This document shows positions 50,146-58,275 of a stretch of DNA of 64,000 nucleotides, in pieces. The notes under the pieces are model-generated. The model saw nothing but the letters and a program-made list of their open reading frames with translations, searched no databases and was not told the origin of the DNA. The DNA comes from a bacterium 1xD42-87 (GTDB lineage: Bacteria; Bacillota; Clostridia; Lachnospirales; Lachnospiraceae), in contig RAYM01000022.1 of assembly GCA_003611805.1 (NCBI GenBank), forward strand, positions 57,791-121,790, given 5' to 3'. A program made the position numbers and the translations under genes. Within the stretch, counting starts at the first letter, position 1; each line of letters opens with the position of its first letter.

Positions 50146-50739
50146 ATGGAAAAGCAACTGATTATTTCCGTGGGAAGAGAATATGGAAGCGGCGGCCACG
50201 AAATTGCAGAGAGGCTGTCAAACCATTATGGCATTCAGCTTCTTGACCACAATCTTCTCGATGAGATTGCCGCAAAGAAAAATGTGAAAATGGATCATTT
50301 GAAAGAACTGGACGAGAAACATAAAAATCCGCTGTCCTCAAGGACAGTACGGGGCTACAGCAGTTCACCGGAGGAAAATCTTTTGTATCTGCAGTTTGAC
50401 TATCTGCGGGAAAAGGCGGATTCCGGGGAGTCCTTTGTGATCGTGGGCCGTTGCAGCGAAACGATCCTGAAACAGTATGACAGCATGGTATCCATATTCA
50501 TTCTCGCTGACCGCGACAAAAGAATCGAGCGAATCATGCGGCTGTATCATCTGACAGAAAGCGAGGCCGTCAAAAAGATTCGCGAGAAAGACACGAAGCG
50601 GAGACGTTACCATAACAGTTTCTGTGTCGGGAAATGGGGGGACTGCAGAAATTACGATGTCTCATTAAACAGCAGCAAGCTGGGCATAGACGGGTCAGTA
50701 AAACTTCTGACAGACTATATTGACAGAAGAAGCCAATAG
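50146..50739 (+). CDS. Cytidylate-kinase-like P-loop protein
   Basis: This 197-residue protein matches the cytidylate-kinase-like (AAA_26) family: ISVGREYGSGGHEIAERLSN is the P-loop region, ESFVIVGRCSE and VSIFILADRDKRIERI follow, then REKDTKRRRYHNSFCVGKWG as lid. These proteins are distinct from true Cmk, and their substrate is unknown. It is translated right after the transporter gene, suggesting that nucleotide-dependent regulation and transport are linked. Confidence 0.85.
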   Translation: MEKQLIISVGREYGSGGHEIAERLSNHYGIQLLDHNLLDEIAAKKNVKMDHLKELDEKHKNPLSSRTVRGYSSSPEENLLYLQFDYLREKADSGESFVIVGRCSETILKQYDSMVSIFILADRDKRIERIMRLYHLTESEAVKKIREKDTKRRRYHNSFCVGKWGDCRNYDVSLNSSKLGIDGSVKLLTDYIDRRSQ

Positions 50740-50748
50740 ACCATAGCC

Positions 50749-50780
50749 GACAAGCTGCCGGAAATTCCGACAGCTTGTTC
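50749..50780 (+). terminator. Hairpin after the kinase-like gene
   Basis: GACAAGCTG (50749-50757) pairs with CAGCTTGTT (50771-50779), nine bases past the stop codon. The trailing U-run is weak. Confidence 0.5.
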
Positions 50781-50822
50781 TGTCTTAAGAGGCGGGAAGA
50801 GCGACGCTCTCTGGCACAATTC

Positions 50823-51740
50823 CTACTCTAAAATACCCGCCATCTTCTCTATCATTTCATCTTCCTTGAGTCGGAACTTAATCTCCACCCTTCTGGATGC
50901 CGGCATATCCACCTCTTCCGTAAAACTGCCGGAAGCATCCTTGTGGTAAATCGGAGTGCTCCACGATTTACCATTGACGGTGAGAATCTTTTGAAGCTGC
51001 TCAATTTCCGTCTCACTGAGTCCATTTCTTTTGTTCAGGCAGAAATCCGCCACAGCTTTGGCGCGCTCATAGGACAATTCCATGTTGCTCTGGTAACCAC
51101 CGTCCGTGTCCGTATGCCCTTCTATGATGATCTCCGCAATATAATCACGGAACTGATCCTGCAGCAGCACATCCAGATACATCGGGATAATATTCTTTAA
51201 CGTCTCTCTGCTGTCCGCAGTGAGGGAAGCGCTGTTGTAACGGAAAAGCACATCGGAAGAAAACGTGATGGAACCGGTCTGAGCATCCACTTTCATTGTG
51301 GAATTGCTGAAAGCTGACTGCAGCGCCCCGATGATATCCGTGCGGATTCCGACAATATCCTGCAGCTCCTGCTTTGTCGTCGAAAGCTCCTGTCTGGCGT
51401 CCTCGATCTCCAGATAAGCGTTGTCCAGTTCTTCCTGTGTCAGAGCCGCCTGTTCATAAGCCTGCTGTAACTGCGCCAGAGAAGAGGCAAGCTCCTCGTT
51501 TGACTTCTCCAGTTCCGCCTTGGAGAGCTCCAAGTCCGCTATGGTCGCATCCAGCTCGCTCTGCGCTGCGTTCAGTTCCAGCCTCGTCTGGTCCAGATCA
51601 TCCGTCTTCTGTCTGTATACAGCAAGGGTGATCGCTATCATTAAAATGAAAATCAGCAGAAGCGCCGCCATCATATCCGAGTAGGACTGCCAGTAGCTGT
51701 GCTCTGCAAAAGCCTCCCTGTTCCTGCTTCTATTTCTCAT
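50823..51740 (-). CDS. ZorB/MotB-like OmpA-domain motor subunit
   Basis: This 305-residue protein has a short cytoplasmic start, one helix beginning YSDMMAALLLIFILMIAIT with the proton-carrying Asp22, a coiled-coil stem (about 46-130, repeated LELSKAELEKSNEELASSL pattern) and a C-terminal OmpA peptidoglycan-binding domain with EIIIEGHTDTDGGYQSNMELS. This is the stator layout of MotB, TolR and ZorB. It overlaps the ZorA-like gene by 11 bases. The long stem and partner favour a Zorya-type or other non-flagellar motor over the flagellar stator. Confidence 0.85.
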   Translation of the reverse strand: MRNRSRNREAFAEHSYWQSYSDMMAALLLIFILMIAITLAVYRQKTDDLDQTRLELNAAQSELDATIADLELSKAELEKSNEELASSLAQLQQAYEQAALTQEELDNAYLEIEDARQELSTTKQELQDIVGIRTDIIGALQSAFSNSTMKVDAQTGSITFSSDVLFRYNSASLTADSRETLKNIIPMYLDVLLQDQFRDYIAEIIIEGHTDTDGGYQSNMELSYERAKAVADFCLNKRNGLSETEIEQLQKILTVNGKSWSTPIYHKDASGSFTEEVDMPASRRVEIKFRLKEDEMIEKMAGILE

Positions 51741-52893
51741 ATAAGTTCCTCATCTGTTCAAATGTATATATCTGGCTGCTGATTTCGTCGCTCATGTCGC
51801 TGCACGCATCCGCGAGCATTTTCTTCTGCTCCTTAAGCTCCCCCGCAAATGCCTCCTGCCTTTCCATGACATTCGCCAGCGCCTCCTGCACGCTGCGGTT
51901 TACCTCCACTAAAGCGGTGACCGCCTCCACCATCTCTGCCGCATTGACCGCGCTTGCCGCCTGTGACTCTCCCGCGTGCTTTAAAACATTTCCCAGTTTC
52001 TTGAAGTCCGTGTCCAATGCCGTCTGCATCTGCGCCGTAAACTTGTCCACGATGCGCTCCATGCCCGCCGTCTGTTCCATCGCGTTCCCCTTCAGCAGTT
52101 CGAGCATCTGCTTCAGGGAATTTGCCATCCCCGCCTGATATACGAGCATCGTCGCCGCGTTCTCGTCCTCTTTCAAGGCAGCCGGCTGCGCCGTCTGGCG
52201 GAACACGTCCAGAAATTCACCCAGCGTCTCATAGGCATCCGACATAATGCTCCGATATACCACATTGAATACCAGTGAAAAAAAGATACCGTACACCGAA
52301 GTGTGAAACGCCACCTTCATACCAGAAAGCAGGGAACCCACATTGTCGGAGATGGAAAAAATGTCGTCACCGCTAAATGCGCCCAGACCCATGGAAAGCC
52401 CCAGAAACGTCCCCAGAATGCCCAAACCCGTAAGCGTCCCGGAAACCCCGGAATTGAAAAAATTCATACCTGCCCTGTCCAGCAGATCCTCGTTGATATA
52501 ATCCCCCAGATCACAGGAAGACGCGGCGCTTCTTCTGCTCTTTGTGCTTTTTACCCGCAAACGGTACTTGTGAAACGCTTCCTGTAACACGCTTTCCTCA
52601 AAAACCTTGTCATTATCCTTATAATTTCCCCAGAGATTTTTTCCGCCGGACTCCTTATATTCCTTCTGCAGACGGATCGCCGCGTCCTCCAGATCATAAA
52701 TGATCCTGTTCAGCCGCCCGAAGCTGACGGAAGATATGATAAATACAATCCCGATCACAATCAGAAAGCCGATGTTAATCGAAAGGTTTACAACCGAAAT
52801 CTCTTCCCCCGTAAACACGCCGTTCAGATACAAAACAAAAGCCACTACAATCACATATAAAAAATACAGTACATAATACAGCCTGCTCTTCAT
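51730..52893 (-). CDS. ZorA/MotA/TolQ/ExbB-like proton-channel subunit
   Basis: This 387-residue membrane protein has helices at about 5-27 and 36-58, a cytoplasmic loop, then GLGILGTFLGLSMGLGAF and MKVAFHTSVYGIFFSLVFNVV, the conserved channel helices of the MotA/TolQ/ExbB group. A cytoplasmic helical tail of about 165 residues follows, much shorter than in the best-known ZorA. With the ZorB-like partner it should form a proton-driven stator anchored in the cell wall. A weak sigma-28-like site (GCCGATTG, minus strand 53003-53010) lies about 100 bases upstream. Confidence 0.85.
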   Translation of the reverse strand: MKSRLYYVLYFLYVIVVAFVLYLNGVFTGEEISVVNLSINIGFLIVIGIVFIISSVSFGRLNRIIYDLEDAAIRLQKEYKESGGKNLWGNYKDNDKVFEESVLQEAFHKYRLRVKSTKSRRSAASSCDLGDYINEDLLDRAGMNFFNSGVSGTLTGLGILGTFLGLSMGLGAFSGDDIFSISDNVGSLLSGMKVAFHTSVYGIFFSLVFNVVYRSIMSDAYETLGEFLDVFRQTAQPAALKEDENAATMLVYQAGMANSLKQMLELLKGNAMEQTAGMERIVDKFTAQMQTALDTDFKKLGNVLKHAGESQAASAVNAAEMVEAVTALVEVNRSVQEALANVMERQEAFAGELKEQKKMLADACSDMSDEISSQIYTFEQMRNLYEK

Positions 52894-53043
52894 CCGTATT
52901 CTCCCGTCCTTTTCTTTAAGTCGATACCATTATTATTCCTGTTACCGCAGGATCGATTCCCGCCGATTATGACTTAAACGTATCACATTTTGATTTGAAG
53001 TGCAATCGGCTTAAGAATATCTTAAACTAACTTGAATAAAATC

Positions 53044-53901
53044 TTATATCCCATATTCATACTCAAAAGATGCCCTGTCCGTCTCAAAGGCAAGAAACGT
53101 GCGGTTATCTTTTTGGAAACGATACCGAGCCTTGCAGGCTGCGCTTTCATGGATCGTCCTCGCCATGTCTCCCTGCGCTGGCGCCTTTAAGGGTTTACCG
53201 TTTCTCTCCAGAAGTTCCGCCTCCAGTTCCATGCGCCCCTGCATGACCTTCACTCTCCCATTCCCCATTTCAGATATTTTTGCCCCCAGATAGGTGGCAA
53301 ACCGATACTCCCTGCCATCTAGGAGCACCACGCCGATCAGTCCCCGGAAGTGAAAACCGCCCATGGGAATATCCGCCACAGACAGCATGAGCGCGCCCTC
53401 TGGGAAACTGCACTGTGTCCAGATATATTCCCTTGGAAACGACCGTCCTCTGTCTCCTTCCCAGTAGCCCTGCGCACCGTCAAAAGAAAAAGTCTTTCCA
53501 TTGACAGACAAGTTTCCCCACACCTTATGTTTCATGCTCCATATACTGTGGCGGCATTCCAGAAACGGAATGAGAGAAAACGGTCCCATGATATCATATC
53601 TCAGAGGAAGCAGATCGCCGAACGCGAGTTTTCCTTGTACTTTCAGTCCCGGCGCGCATACCGACAGACGCATCCCCCTCTTCCCGAACCTGTTCTTTCC
53701 GACAGCAATGGTTCTGCCCCTTTTCCGAAATGCTTCCCCGGGAAAGGGAACCGTCCACGACTGCTCTTCCGTGATAATCTGCAGGGAGCATGTCCTATTC
53801 CGCCCCGTCTCGTGAACCGCCGGAATCACCGAAAGTGTCTGCGTATCGGACTGACATTTGAAATACCATCCGTAAAACCATCCTCTTTTTCCTGTAGCCA
53901 T
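53044..53901 (-). CDS. Tocopherol-cyclase-like family protein
   Basis: This 285-residue protein matches the tocopherol cyclase family (PF14249 type) found in Firmicutes without tocopherol synthesis. Landmarks are GWFYGWYFKCQSDTQTLSVI, YDIMGPFSLIPFLECRHSI, SFDGAQGYWEGDRGRSFPREYIW and ADIPMGGFHFRGLIGVVLL. The fold is a lipocalin-like barrel pair; the biochemical role in bacteria is unknown. The start at 53901 follows AGAGGAGTGAAGG. It follows the FAD/Rieske oxidoreductase in an operon-like arrangement, suggesting a redox or lipid-quinone substrate. Confidence 0.8.
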   Translation of the reverse strand: MATGKRGWFYGWYFKCQSDTQTLSVIPAVHETGRNRTCSLQIITEEQSWTVPFPGEAFRKRGRTIAVGKNRFGKRGMRLSVCAPGLKVQGKLAFGDLLPLRYDIMGPFSLIPFLECRHSIWSMKHKVWGNLSVNGKTFSFDGAQGYWEGDRGRSFPREYIWTQCSFPEGALMLSVADIPMGGFHFRGLIGVVLLDGREYRFATYLGAKISEMGNGRVKVMQGRMELEAELLERNGKPLKAPAQGDMARTIHESAACKARYRFQKDNRTFLAFETDRASFEYEYGI

Positions 53902-53931
53902 TCCTTCACTCCTCTGCACGCTAATCAATAT

Positions 53932-53950
53932 GTCACAGCTCTGCCGTGAC
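53932..53950 (-). repeat. Small hairpin repeat, family 2 copy 2
   Basis: GTCAC-AGCTCTGCC-GTGAC followed by TCAAAT, matching copy 1 at 35151-35169 except for compensated stem bases. It lies five bases past the stop of the FAD/Rieske gene, in the gap before the cyclase-like gene. Confidence 0.6.
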
Positions 53951-53955
53951 TCAAA

Positions 53956-55329
53956 TCAGTACGGAGAATGCCGTCTTTTGCAGTCCGTCTGTGCCGGATC
54001 GTCAATCAGATGCCCTTCTTTGTCAAACCGGGAGCCGTGGCACGGACAGTCATAGCTTTCCTCCGCAGGGTTCCACTCCAGACGGCAGCCTATATGGGGA
54101 CAGTTGGGCACGATCCGCCCCTTTCCTGACGGCAAAAGATGCTTTGCCAGACCTTTCACCGAGTAGGCGCCGTGCACAGCCAGCTCTTTCGCCGCCTGCG
54201 CCGTAAAATGCCGATTGGGTGAAAAAATATCCGCCTCCGGGCAATCCCGCCCTGTGATCAGCGCCGTCAGGATACGCGCGCTTACCAAGGAGGAAGTCAT
54301 ACCCCACTTTCCAAAACCGGTGGCAACATACCAGTATGGTCTGCGTCTGGAAAATCTGCCGATATAGGGCACCCCGTCCAGCGTCATACAATCCTGTGCC
54401 GACCATCGGTACACTTCGCGGCATCCGGGATAGATTTCCTGCGACATTTTTTGCAGCATCCCGTATCTGCATCCCGCACCCGTTTTGTCCTTCGGATTCA
54501 CCCCTGTCCGATGGCTTCCACCCCCAAGAAGCAGTAAATCACCGCAGCTTCGAAAAGAAAGCCCGCCGGGATCTGTCCCCAGGTACATGCCCTCCAGTCT
54601 CTCCGCCCCTTCCAGCGCTAACACATAGCTCCGCTCCTGATACATTCTGGCAAAATAGTATCCCGGCACATTGATAAAAGGATAATGGGCAGCGAACACC
54701 ACATGTTGTGCCGTCACTGTCCCTCTGTCTGTCTCCACCTTCCTATCATCCACTTTCAGCACCTTAGACTGCTCGTACACTTCCACTTCCTCCGCCATTT
54801 TTGCCAGAAATTTCAGAGGGTTGAATCTCGCCTGACGCGCAAACATAGTCACGCCCGCCACCGAAAAAGGCAGTTCACAGTCTGTCTCAAAAGACGCCTT
54901 TATGCCGAGCGACTCTGCTGCCTCAGCCTCACGTTTCAGAAGCTCTGCCCCTGTCCGGGAATAAAGGTATGCCGGGCACCTGACGAAACCACAGTCGATC
55001 CCTTTCTCCCGAACCAGCCTTTCATACTCCCCGACAGCCGCCTCGTTTGCCCCAGCGTAGTGCGCCGCCATCCGGCTGCCGAATGTCCGGATCAGCCGGC
55101 TGTAAATTAAGTTGTGCTGGGACGTGATTTTCGCCGTGGTATTCTTTGTCTGTCCGCTGCCAATCCTGTCCGCCTCCAGCACCACGGCACGGATGCCCTC
55201 TTTCTTTAAGTAATATGCCGTCAAAATTCCCGCAAGCCCCGCCCCGATGACAGCAACCGGCGCCTCCATGTCCCCCGGAAGGGGCTCCCTTTTTCTGATC
55301 TCACTTCCGCTCACCCAGACAGATGCCAT
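53956..55329 (-). CDS. FAD-dependent oxidoreductase with C-terminal Rieske domain
   Basis: This 457-residue enzyme has a DAO-type FAD domain, with dinucleotide motif VAVIGAGLAGILTAYYLKKE and a late WSAQDCMTLDGVPYIG...VATGFGKWGMT region. A C-terminal Rieske [2Fe-2S] domain (about 385-450) has CPHIGC and DCPCHGSRFD as ligand boxes. Such proteins are annotated as glycine/D-amino-acid oxidase-like with unknown substrate. The start at 55329 follows GGAGGTAAAG. Its last residues (KRRHSPY) come from DNA that resembles the family 1 repeat arm GGAGAATGCC. Confidence 0.9.
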   Translation of the reverse strand: MASVWVSGSEIRKREPLPGDMEAPVAVIGAGLAGILTAYYLKKEGIRAVVLEADRIGSGQTKNTTAKITSQHNLIYSRLIRTFGSRMAAHYAGANEAAVGEYERLVREKGIDCGFVRCPAYLYSRTGAELLKREAEAAESLGIKASFETDCELPFSVAGVTMFARQARFNPLKFLAKMAEEVEVYEQSKVLKVDDRKVETDRGTVTAQHVVFAAHYPFINVPGYYFARMYQERSYVLALEGAERLEGMYLGTDPGGLSFRSCGDLLLLGGGSHRTGVNPKDKTGAGCRYGMLQKMSQEIYPGCREVYRWSAQDCMTLDGVPYIGRFSRRRPYWYVATGFGKWGMTSSLVSARILTALITGRDCPEADIFSPNRHFTAQAAKELAVHGAYSVKGLAKHLLPSGKGRIVPNCPHIGCRLEWNPAEESYDCPCHGSRFDKEGHLIDDPAQTDCKRRHSPY

Positions 55330-55538
55330 CTTTACCTCCATATCAGAGCAGTTAATTCCATCAATTTTCAATCTTTACCTGCACTATTTCCCCTCGCGGC
55401 ATGACAATGCCTTGAAGGGACAGGATTAATTTTGAATAGCATATGCCAAAATACAGTGATTATACAGGAAGGATTCCTTCCCCGGCGTCCAGGCTTTTTG
55501 ATTACCTGATTTGTCATTTTATTGAAACAAAGGAAAAG

Positions 55539-55567
55539 GACCTTGCCGGAACAACCCCTGCAAGATC
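55539..55567 (-). terminator. Terminator after the AmmeMemoRadiSam operon
   Basis: GACCTTGC (55539-55546) and GCAAGATC (55560-55567) form the stem, followed on the minus strand by CCTTTTCCTTTG. It lies 58 bases past the radical SAM gene. The rest of 55330-55624 shows no gene. Confidence 0.65.
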
Positions 55568-55624
55568 CCTGATACTTATCGCCAAGTTTTATAACTTATT
55601 CCACACAGTCATCATAAATAGGTC

Positions 55625-56461
55625 TCACACATTCCCCACATACACCTTTTCCAGATACTTCCCCGCTATCCCGGCAAGGCGGTACAACTGCTCCACGTCC
55701 GTAGCCTCCCTGTCCATCATGTGATACCGCGGAAAAAAGCGGGTGATATGGAGAGGGATTGACGGACGCAGGTCAGCAATCCATTCAGCCTGCGCTTCCA
55801 TGTCCTCAGGAGAATCGTTTTCGTCCGGCACAATCAGCGTCGTCAGCTCCACATGACAGCTTTCCTGCGCCCTCGCGATAAAAGCCTTAACCGTCTCCAG
55901 ATTCCCGCCAAGCTTTCGGTAGTAGTCCTCACGAAATCCCTTCAAATCAATGTTCATGGCATCTATCCATGGAAGCAGCTCCTCAAGCACTTCCTGCGAG
56001 GCAGTTCCGTTTGTCACGAGCACATTTACCATCCCGTATTCCCTCACCAGCCGCGCCGTTTCACGGACAAACTCCCAGCCTACCAGCGGTTCATTGTAAG
56101 TATATGCCACACCGATGTTCCCCGCCTCTTTCCGCTCCTTCCACATAAGCGCCAGATCCGTAAGCTGTTCGGGGGAGACATGCTCTGCGTCAAGGCTCCT
56201 GTTGTCAGCCATGGAAATCTCGTGATTCTGGCAGAAAGGGCATCGGAGATTACAGCCAAAGCTCCCCACGGACAGAACCATACTTCCCGGATGGAAATCA
56301 TGCAGTGGCTTCTTTTCAATGGGATCCAGAGCAAGGGAGGTAATCTGACCGTAATTTGCGCAGACAATTTCCCCGCCCTCGTTTTTTCTCGCCCTGCACA
56401 GCCCCGTCTGTCCGGGTTCCAGCGCACAGTGGTGCATACACACCTGGCAAATTGTTTTCAT
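55625..56461 (-). CDS. amrS: AmmeMemoRadiSam system radical SAM enzyme
   Basis: This 278-residue enzyme carries the radical SAM triad CNLRCPFC with a preceding GSFGCN, and an N-terminal cysteine-rich part CMHHCALEPGQTGLCRARK resembling pyruvate formate-lyase activases. TYNEPL and NVLVTNGTASQEVLEEL are family landmarks. The AmmeMemoRadiSam grouping (AMMECR1, Memo, radical SAM) is conserved from archaea to bacteria; its reaction is not established to my knowledge. The start at 56461 follows GGAGTGGGG. A folded repeat lies between it and its partner gene upstream. Confidence 0.93.
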   Translation of the reverse strand: MKTICQVCMHHCALEPGQTGLCRARKNEGGEIVCANYGQITSLALDPIEKKPLHDFHPGSMVLSVGSFGCNLRCPFCQNHEISMADNRSLDAEHVSPEQLTDLALMWKERKEAGNIGVAYTYNEPLVGWEFVRETARLVREYGMVNVLVTNGTASQEVLEELLPWIDAMNIDLKGFREDYYRKLGGNLETVKAFIARAQESCHVELTTLIVPDENDSPEDMEAQAEWIADLRPSIPLHITRFFPRYHMMDREATDVEQLYRLAGIAGKYLEKVYVGNV

Positions 56462-56493
56462 ATCCCCACTCCAAATCCATGCGAAAAATTCAT

Positions 56494-56592
56494 GCGGAGA
56501 ATGCCGCTTCTCAGGCATTCTCCTGAGTGAAATATAGAACTTCTCCACGAAGCAGTCTATGCTGCAAGTGGCTAGAAGTTCTTTTCACTCTA
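56494..56592 (-). repeat. Folded intergenic element, family 1 copy B
   Basis: GGAGAATGCC (56496-56505) / GGCATTCTCC (56514-56523), outer stem AGTGAAA (56526-56532) / TTTTCACT (56582-56589), inner stem AGAACTTC (56536-56543) / GAAGTTCT (56575-56582). The order equals copy A at 24.4 kb, but copy B lacks the GGAGTTG hairpin. It ends at the stop codon of the Memo/AMMECR1 gene. Confidence 0.75.
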
Positions 56593-57978
56593 TTAATAGT
56601 GCCGTATCACTTCAAACCGTTCCAGCTCCACACTCTCATGCTCTCTGATTCCCGCCTTCTGCTTCGCTATGGCGATCTGCTGCTCTACCGTGTCCACACC
56701 CTCCAGATTCGGCAGCAGCAGCCCACGCCTTCCGCCTTCTGTCACGATGACGCCGTACCGGGTCACATCCAGCTCCTCCGGCGAGGAAATCTTCTCCGTC
56801 TCCCCCAGCACATCGACGCTGATCGTCAGACGATCCACCTCCCAGTCCTCCACGGGAGAGAATCTGGTATCCTCCGAACAGGCGCTGACAGCATTGTGCA
56901 TGATCTCTTCCGCAAGAGTTCCTCTGACCGCCCGGATCGTTCCAATACAGCCTCTGAGCCTTCCGTCCTCTTTCAGGGACACAAACGCGCCCGCCCTGCT
57001 TTTGTACAATTCCTCAGGCAGCCCCTCGGGCATCTCGGGCAAAGTCCCCGTCTTCACAAACTTCTCGACAGTGTACCTCGCCAGCCTGACGTAAGCGTCT
57101 TCCCGTTCCCGCCTCGCAAGACTCTCCTTCCGCTCCTTCTCCTCATACTGCTCCAGAAAATTCCGTGTATTGTCATCGCCGCAGGACCGATAGGTACAGA
57201 CACCATACCCCACCCCGAAAGGTCCTTCATAGGAAAGCTGCTCTGCCTCCACACCGGTCCGATCAAATGCGCCCGCCATGATGGTAAAGGAACGATGTCC
57301 GCACTCTGCCGCCTTTTCGCAGAAGTCTTCCGAAAACTGAAACAGCTTCCCAAAATCGCCCCTGCCCATCACATCCATGATACGCGCATCGTAAATCGGT
57401 CCCTCCTCCTGATAACCGTATGGTCCATCCTCCTTTAACTTATGGGACAGATCGCCGCTGGCAATCACCACCGTATTCCGCCCGAGCGTCTGTGACACCG
57501 TCTGGATGCACTGTCCCAGCCGGTAATGCGCCACCAAAGGCAAACCCGACAGGCCGACTCTCACAAGGCGGTATTCCGTCCAGTATTGGTTCACAAAATA
57601 TAAGGGCACCATGGTGCCATGATCCAGTTTCTTCTCCCGTTCTCCCAACGTTCCCGCCTGTAAATCCGAATCAATCGCAGCCTCACACAGCGCACGGACA
57701 AACTCCGTGTCATAGGATACTTCCATGGAAGCCTGTCCGGCGCGGAACTGCCCAAAGTCGCCCCTTGCGCCCTTCCCGGGCGAAATGTGGAAATAGTCCG
57801 CATACATGGTCTGGTGCGGGGAGAGGAGCACGATGGTCTCGGGCTGCAGACGACCGACCGCCTCCGCTGCCTTCTTGTATGCATCAATCGTCTTCTGAAT
57901 TTTCTTTTCCTCACCTCTGCCCACATCAGGTATGATGAGCGGCGGGTGCGGCACCATGAATCCTGCTGAAATTCCCAT
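56593..57978 (-). CDS. Memo-like (LigB) and AMMECR1 fusion of the AmmeMemoRadiSam system
   Basis: This 461-residue protein fuses two partners of the system. Residues 1-270 are the Memo/class III extradiol-dioxygenase-like domain (AGFMVPHPPLIIPDVGRGEE, VLLSPHQTMYADYFHIS, DHGTMVPLYFV, VVIASGDLSHKLKEDGPYG), keeping the histidines expected for a metal site. Residues 290-461 are AMMECR1 (GAFVSLKEDGRLRGCIGTIR, with the LRGCIG signature). Fusion implies physical cooperation with the radical SAM partner downstream. Substrate and product are unknown. Confidence 0.93.
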   Translation of the reverse strand: MGISAGFMVPHPPLIIPDVGRGEEKKIQKTIDAYKKAAEAVGRLQPETIVLLSPHQTMYADYFHISPGKGARGDFGQFRAGQASMEVSYDTEFVRALCEAAIDSDLQAGTLGEREKKLDHGTMVPLYFVNQYWTEYRLVRVGLSGLPLVAHYRLGQCIQTVSQTLGRNTVVIASGDLSHKLKEDGPYGYQEEGPIYDARIMDVMGRGDFGKLFQFSEDFCEKAAECGHRSFTIMAGAFDRTGVEAEQLSYEGPFGVGYGVCTYRSCGDDNTRNFLEQYEEKERKESLARREREDAYVRLARYTVEKFVKTGTLPEMPEGLPEELYKSRAGAFVSLKEDGRLRGCIGTIRAVRGTLAEEIMHNAVSACSEDTRFSPVEDWEVDRLTISVDVLGETEKISSPEELDVTRYGVIVTEGGRRGLLLPNLEGVDTVEQQIAIAKQKAGIREHESVELERFEVIRHY

Positions 57979-58007
57979 GTTAATCCTCCTGATTCCGCTA
58001 CAAGTTC

Positions 58008-58211
58008 CTACCGAACATCAGACTGCCCGCAAAAATCCAATGTCCTTTGCATAACATCCTTTAAGTTCTCAATATTTTTCAAAGTATCGGCGCATTCAAG
58101 GGAGTGATTGCATCCCTCATATACTGCTATAGGAATATGATTTTTCTCCGAAAGGCGGACAATTTCCCCTGTGTCACTCCACGGATCAGCCGTTCCGATC
58201 TTTCCATTTCC
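58008..58211 (-). pseudogene. C-terminal remnant of an alpha/beta hydrolase
   Basis: A minus-strand frame reads GNGKIGTADPWSDTGEIVRL, then SEKNHIPIAVYEGCNHSLEC and ends FCGQSDVR at 58008. The GTADPW and GCNHSLE segments are the Asp and His parts of an alpha/beta hydrolase triad. An in-frame TAA just upstream of 58211 and the absence of the N-terminal two thirds with its serine elbow show it is a dead fragment. Confidence 0.75.
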
Positions 58212-58275
58212 TTACTTCACAATTTTCTGTTATTATCATAGCACATTTTGCTCAAATAAGTATTTATTATATTCA

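Noticed and set aside
50823..52893. Complete Zorya defence system
   Set aside because: No ZorC, ZorD helicase or ZorE nuclease gene is present on either side; only the motor pair is seen.
55443..55724. Plus-strand 93-codon frame
   Set aside because: It overlaps the 3' end of the radical SAM gene on the other strand and the operon terminator, and lacks a ribosome site.
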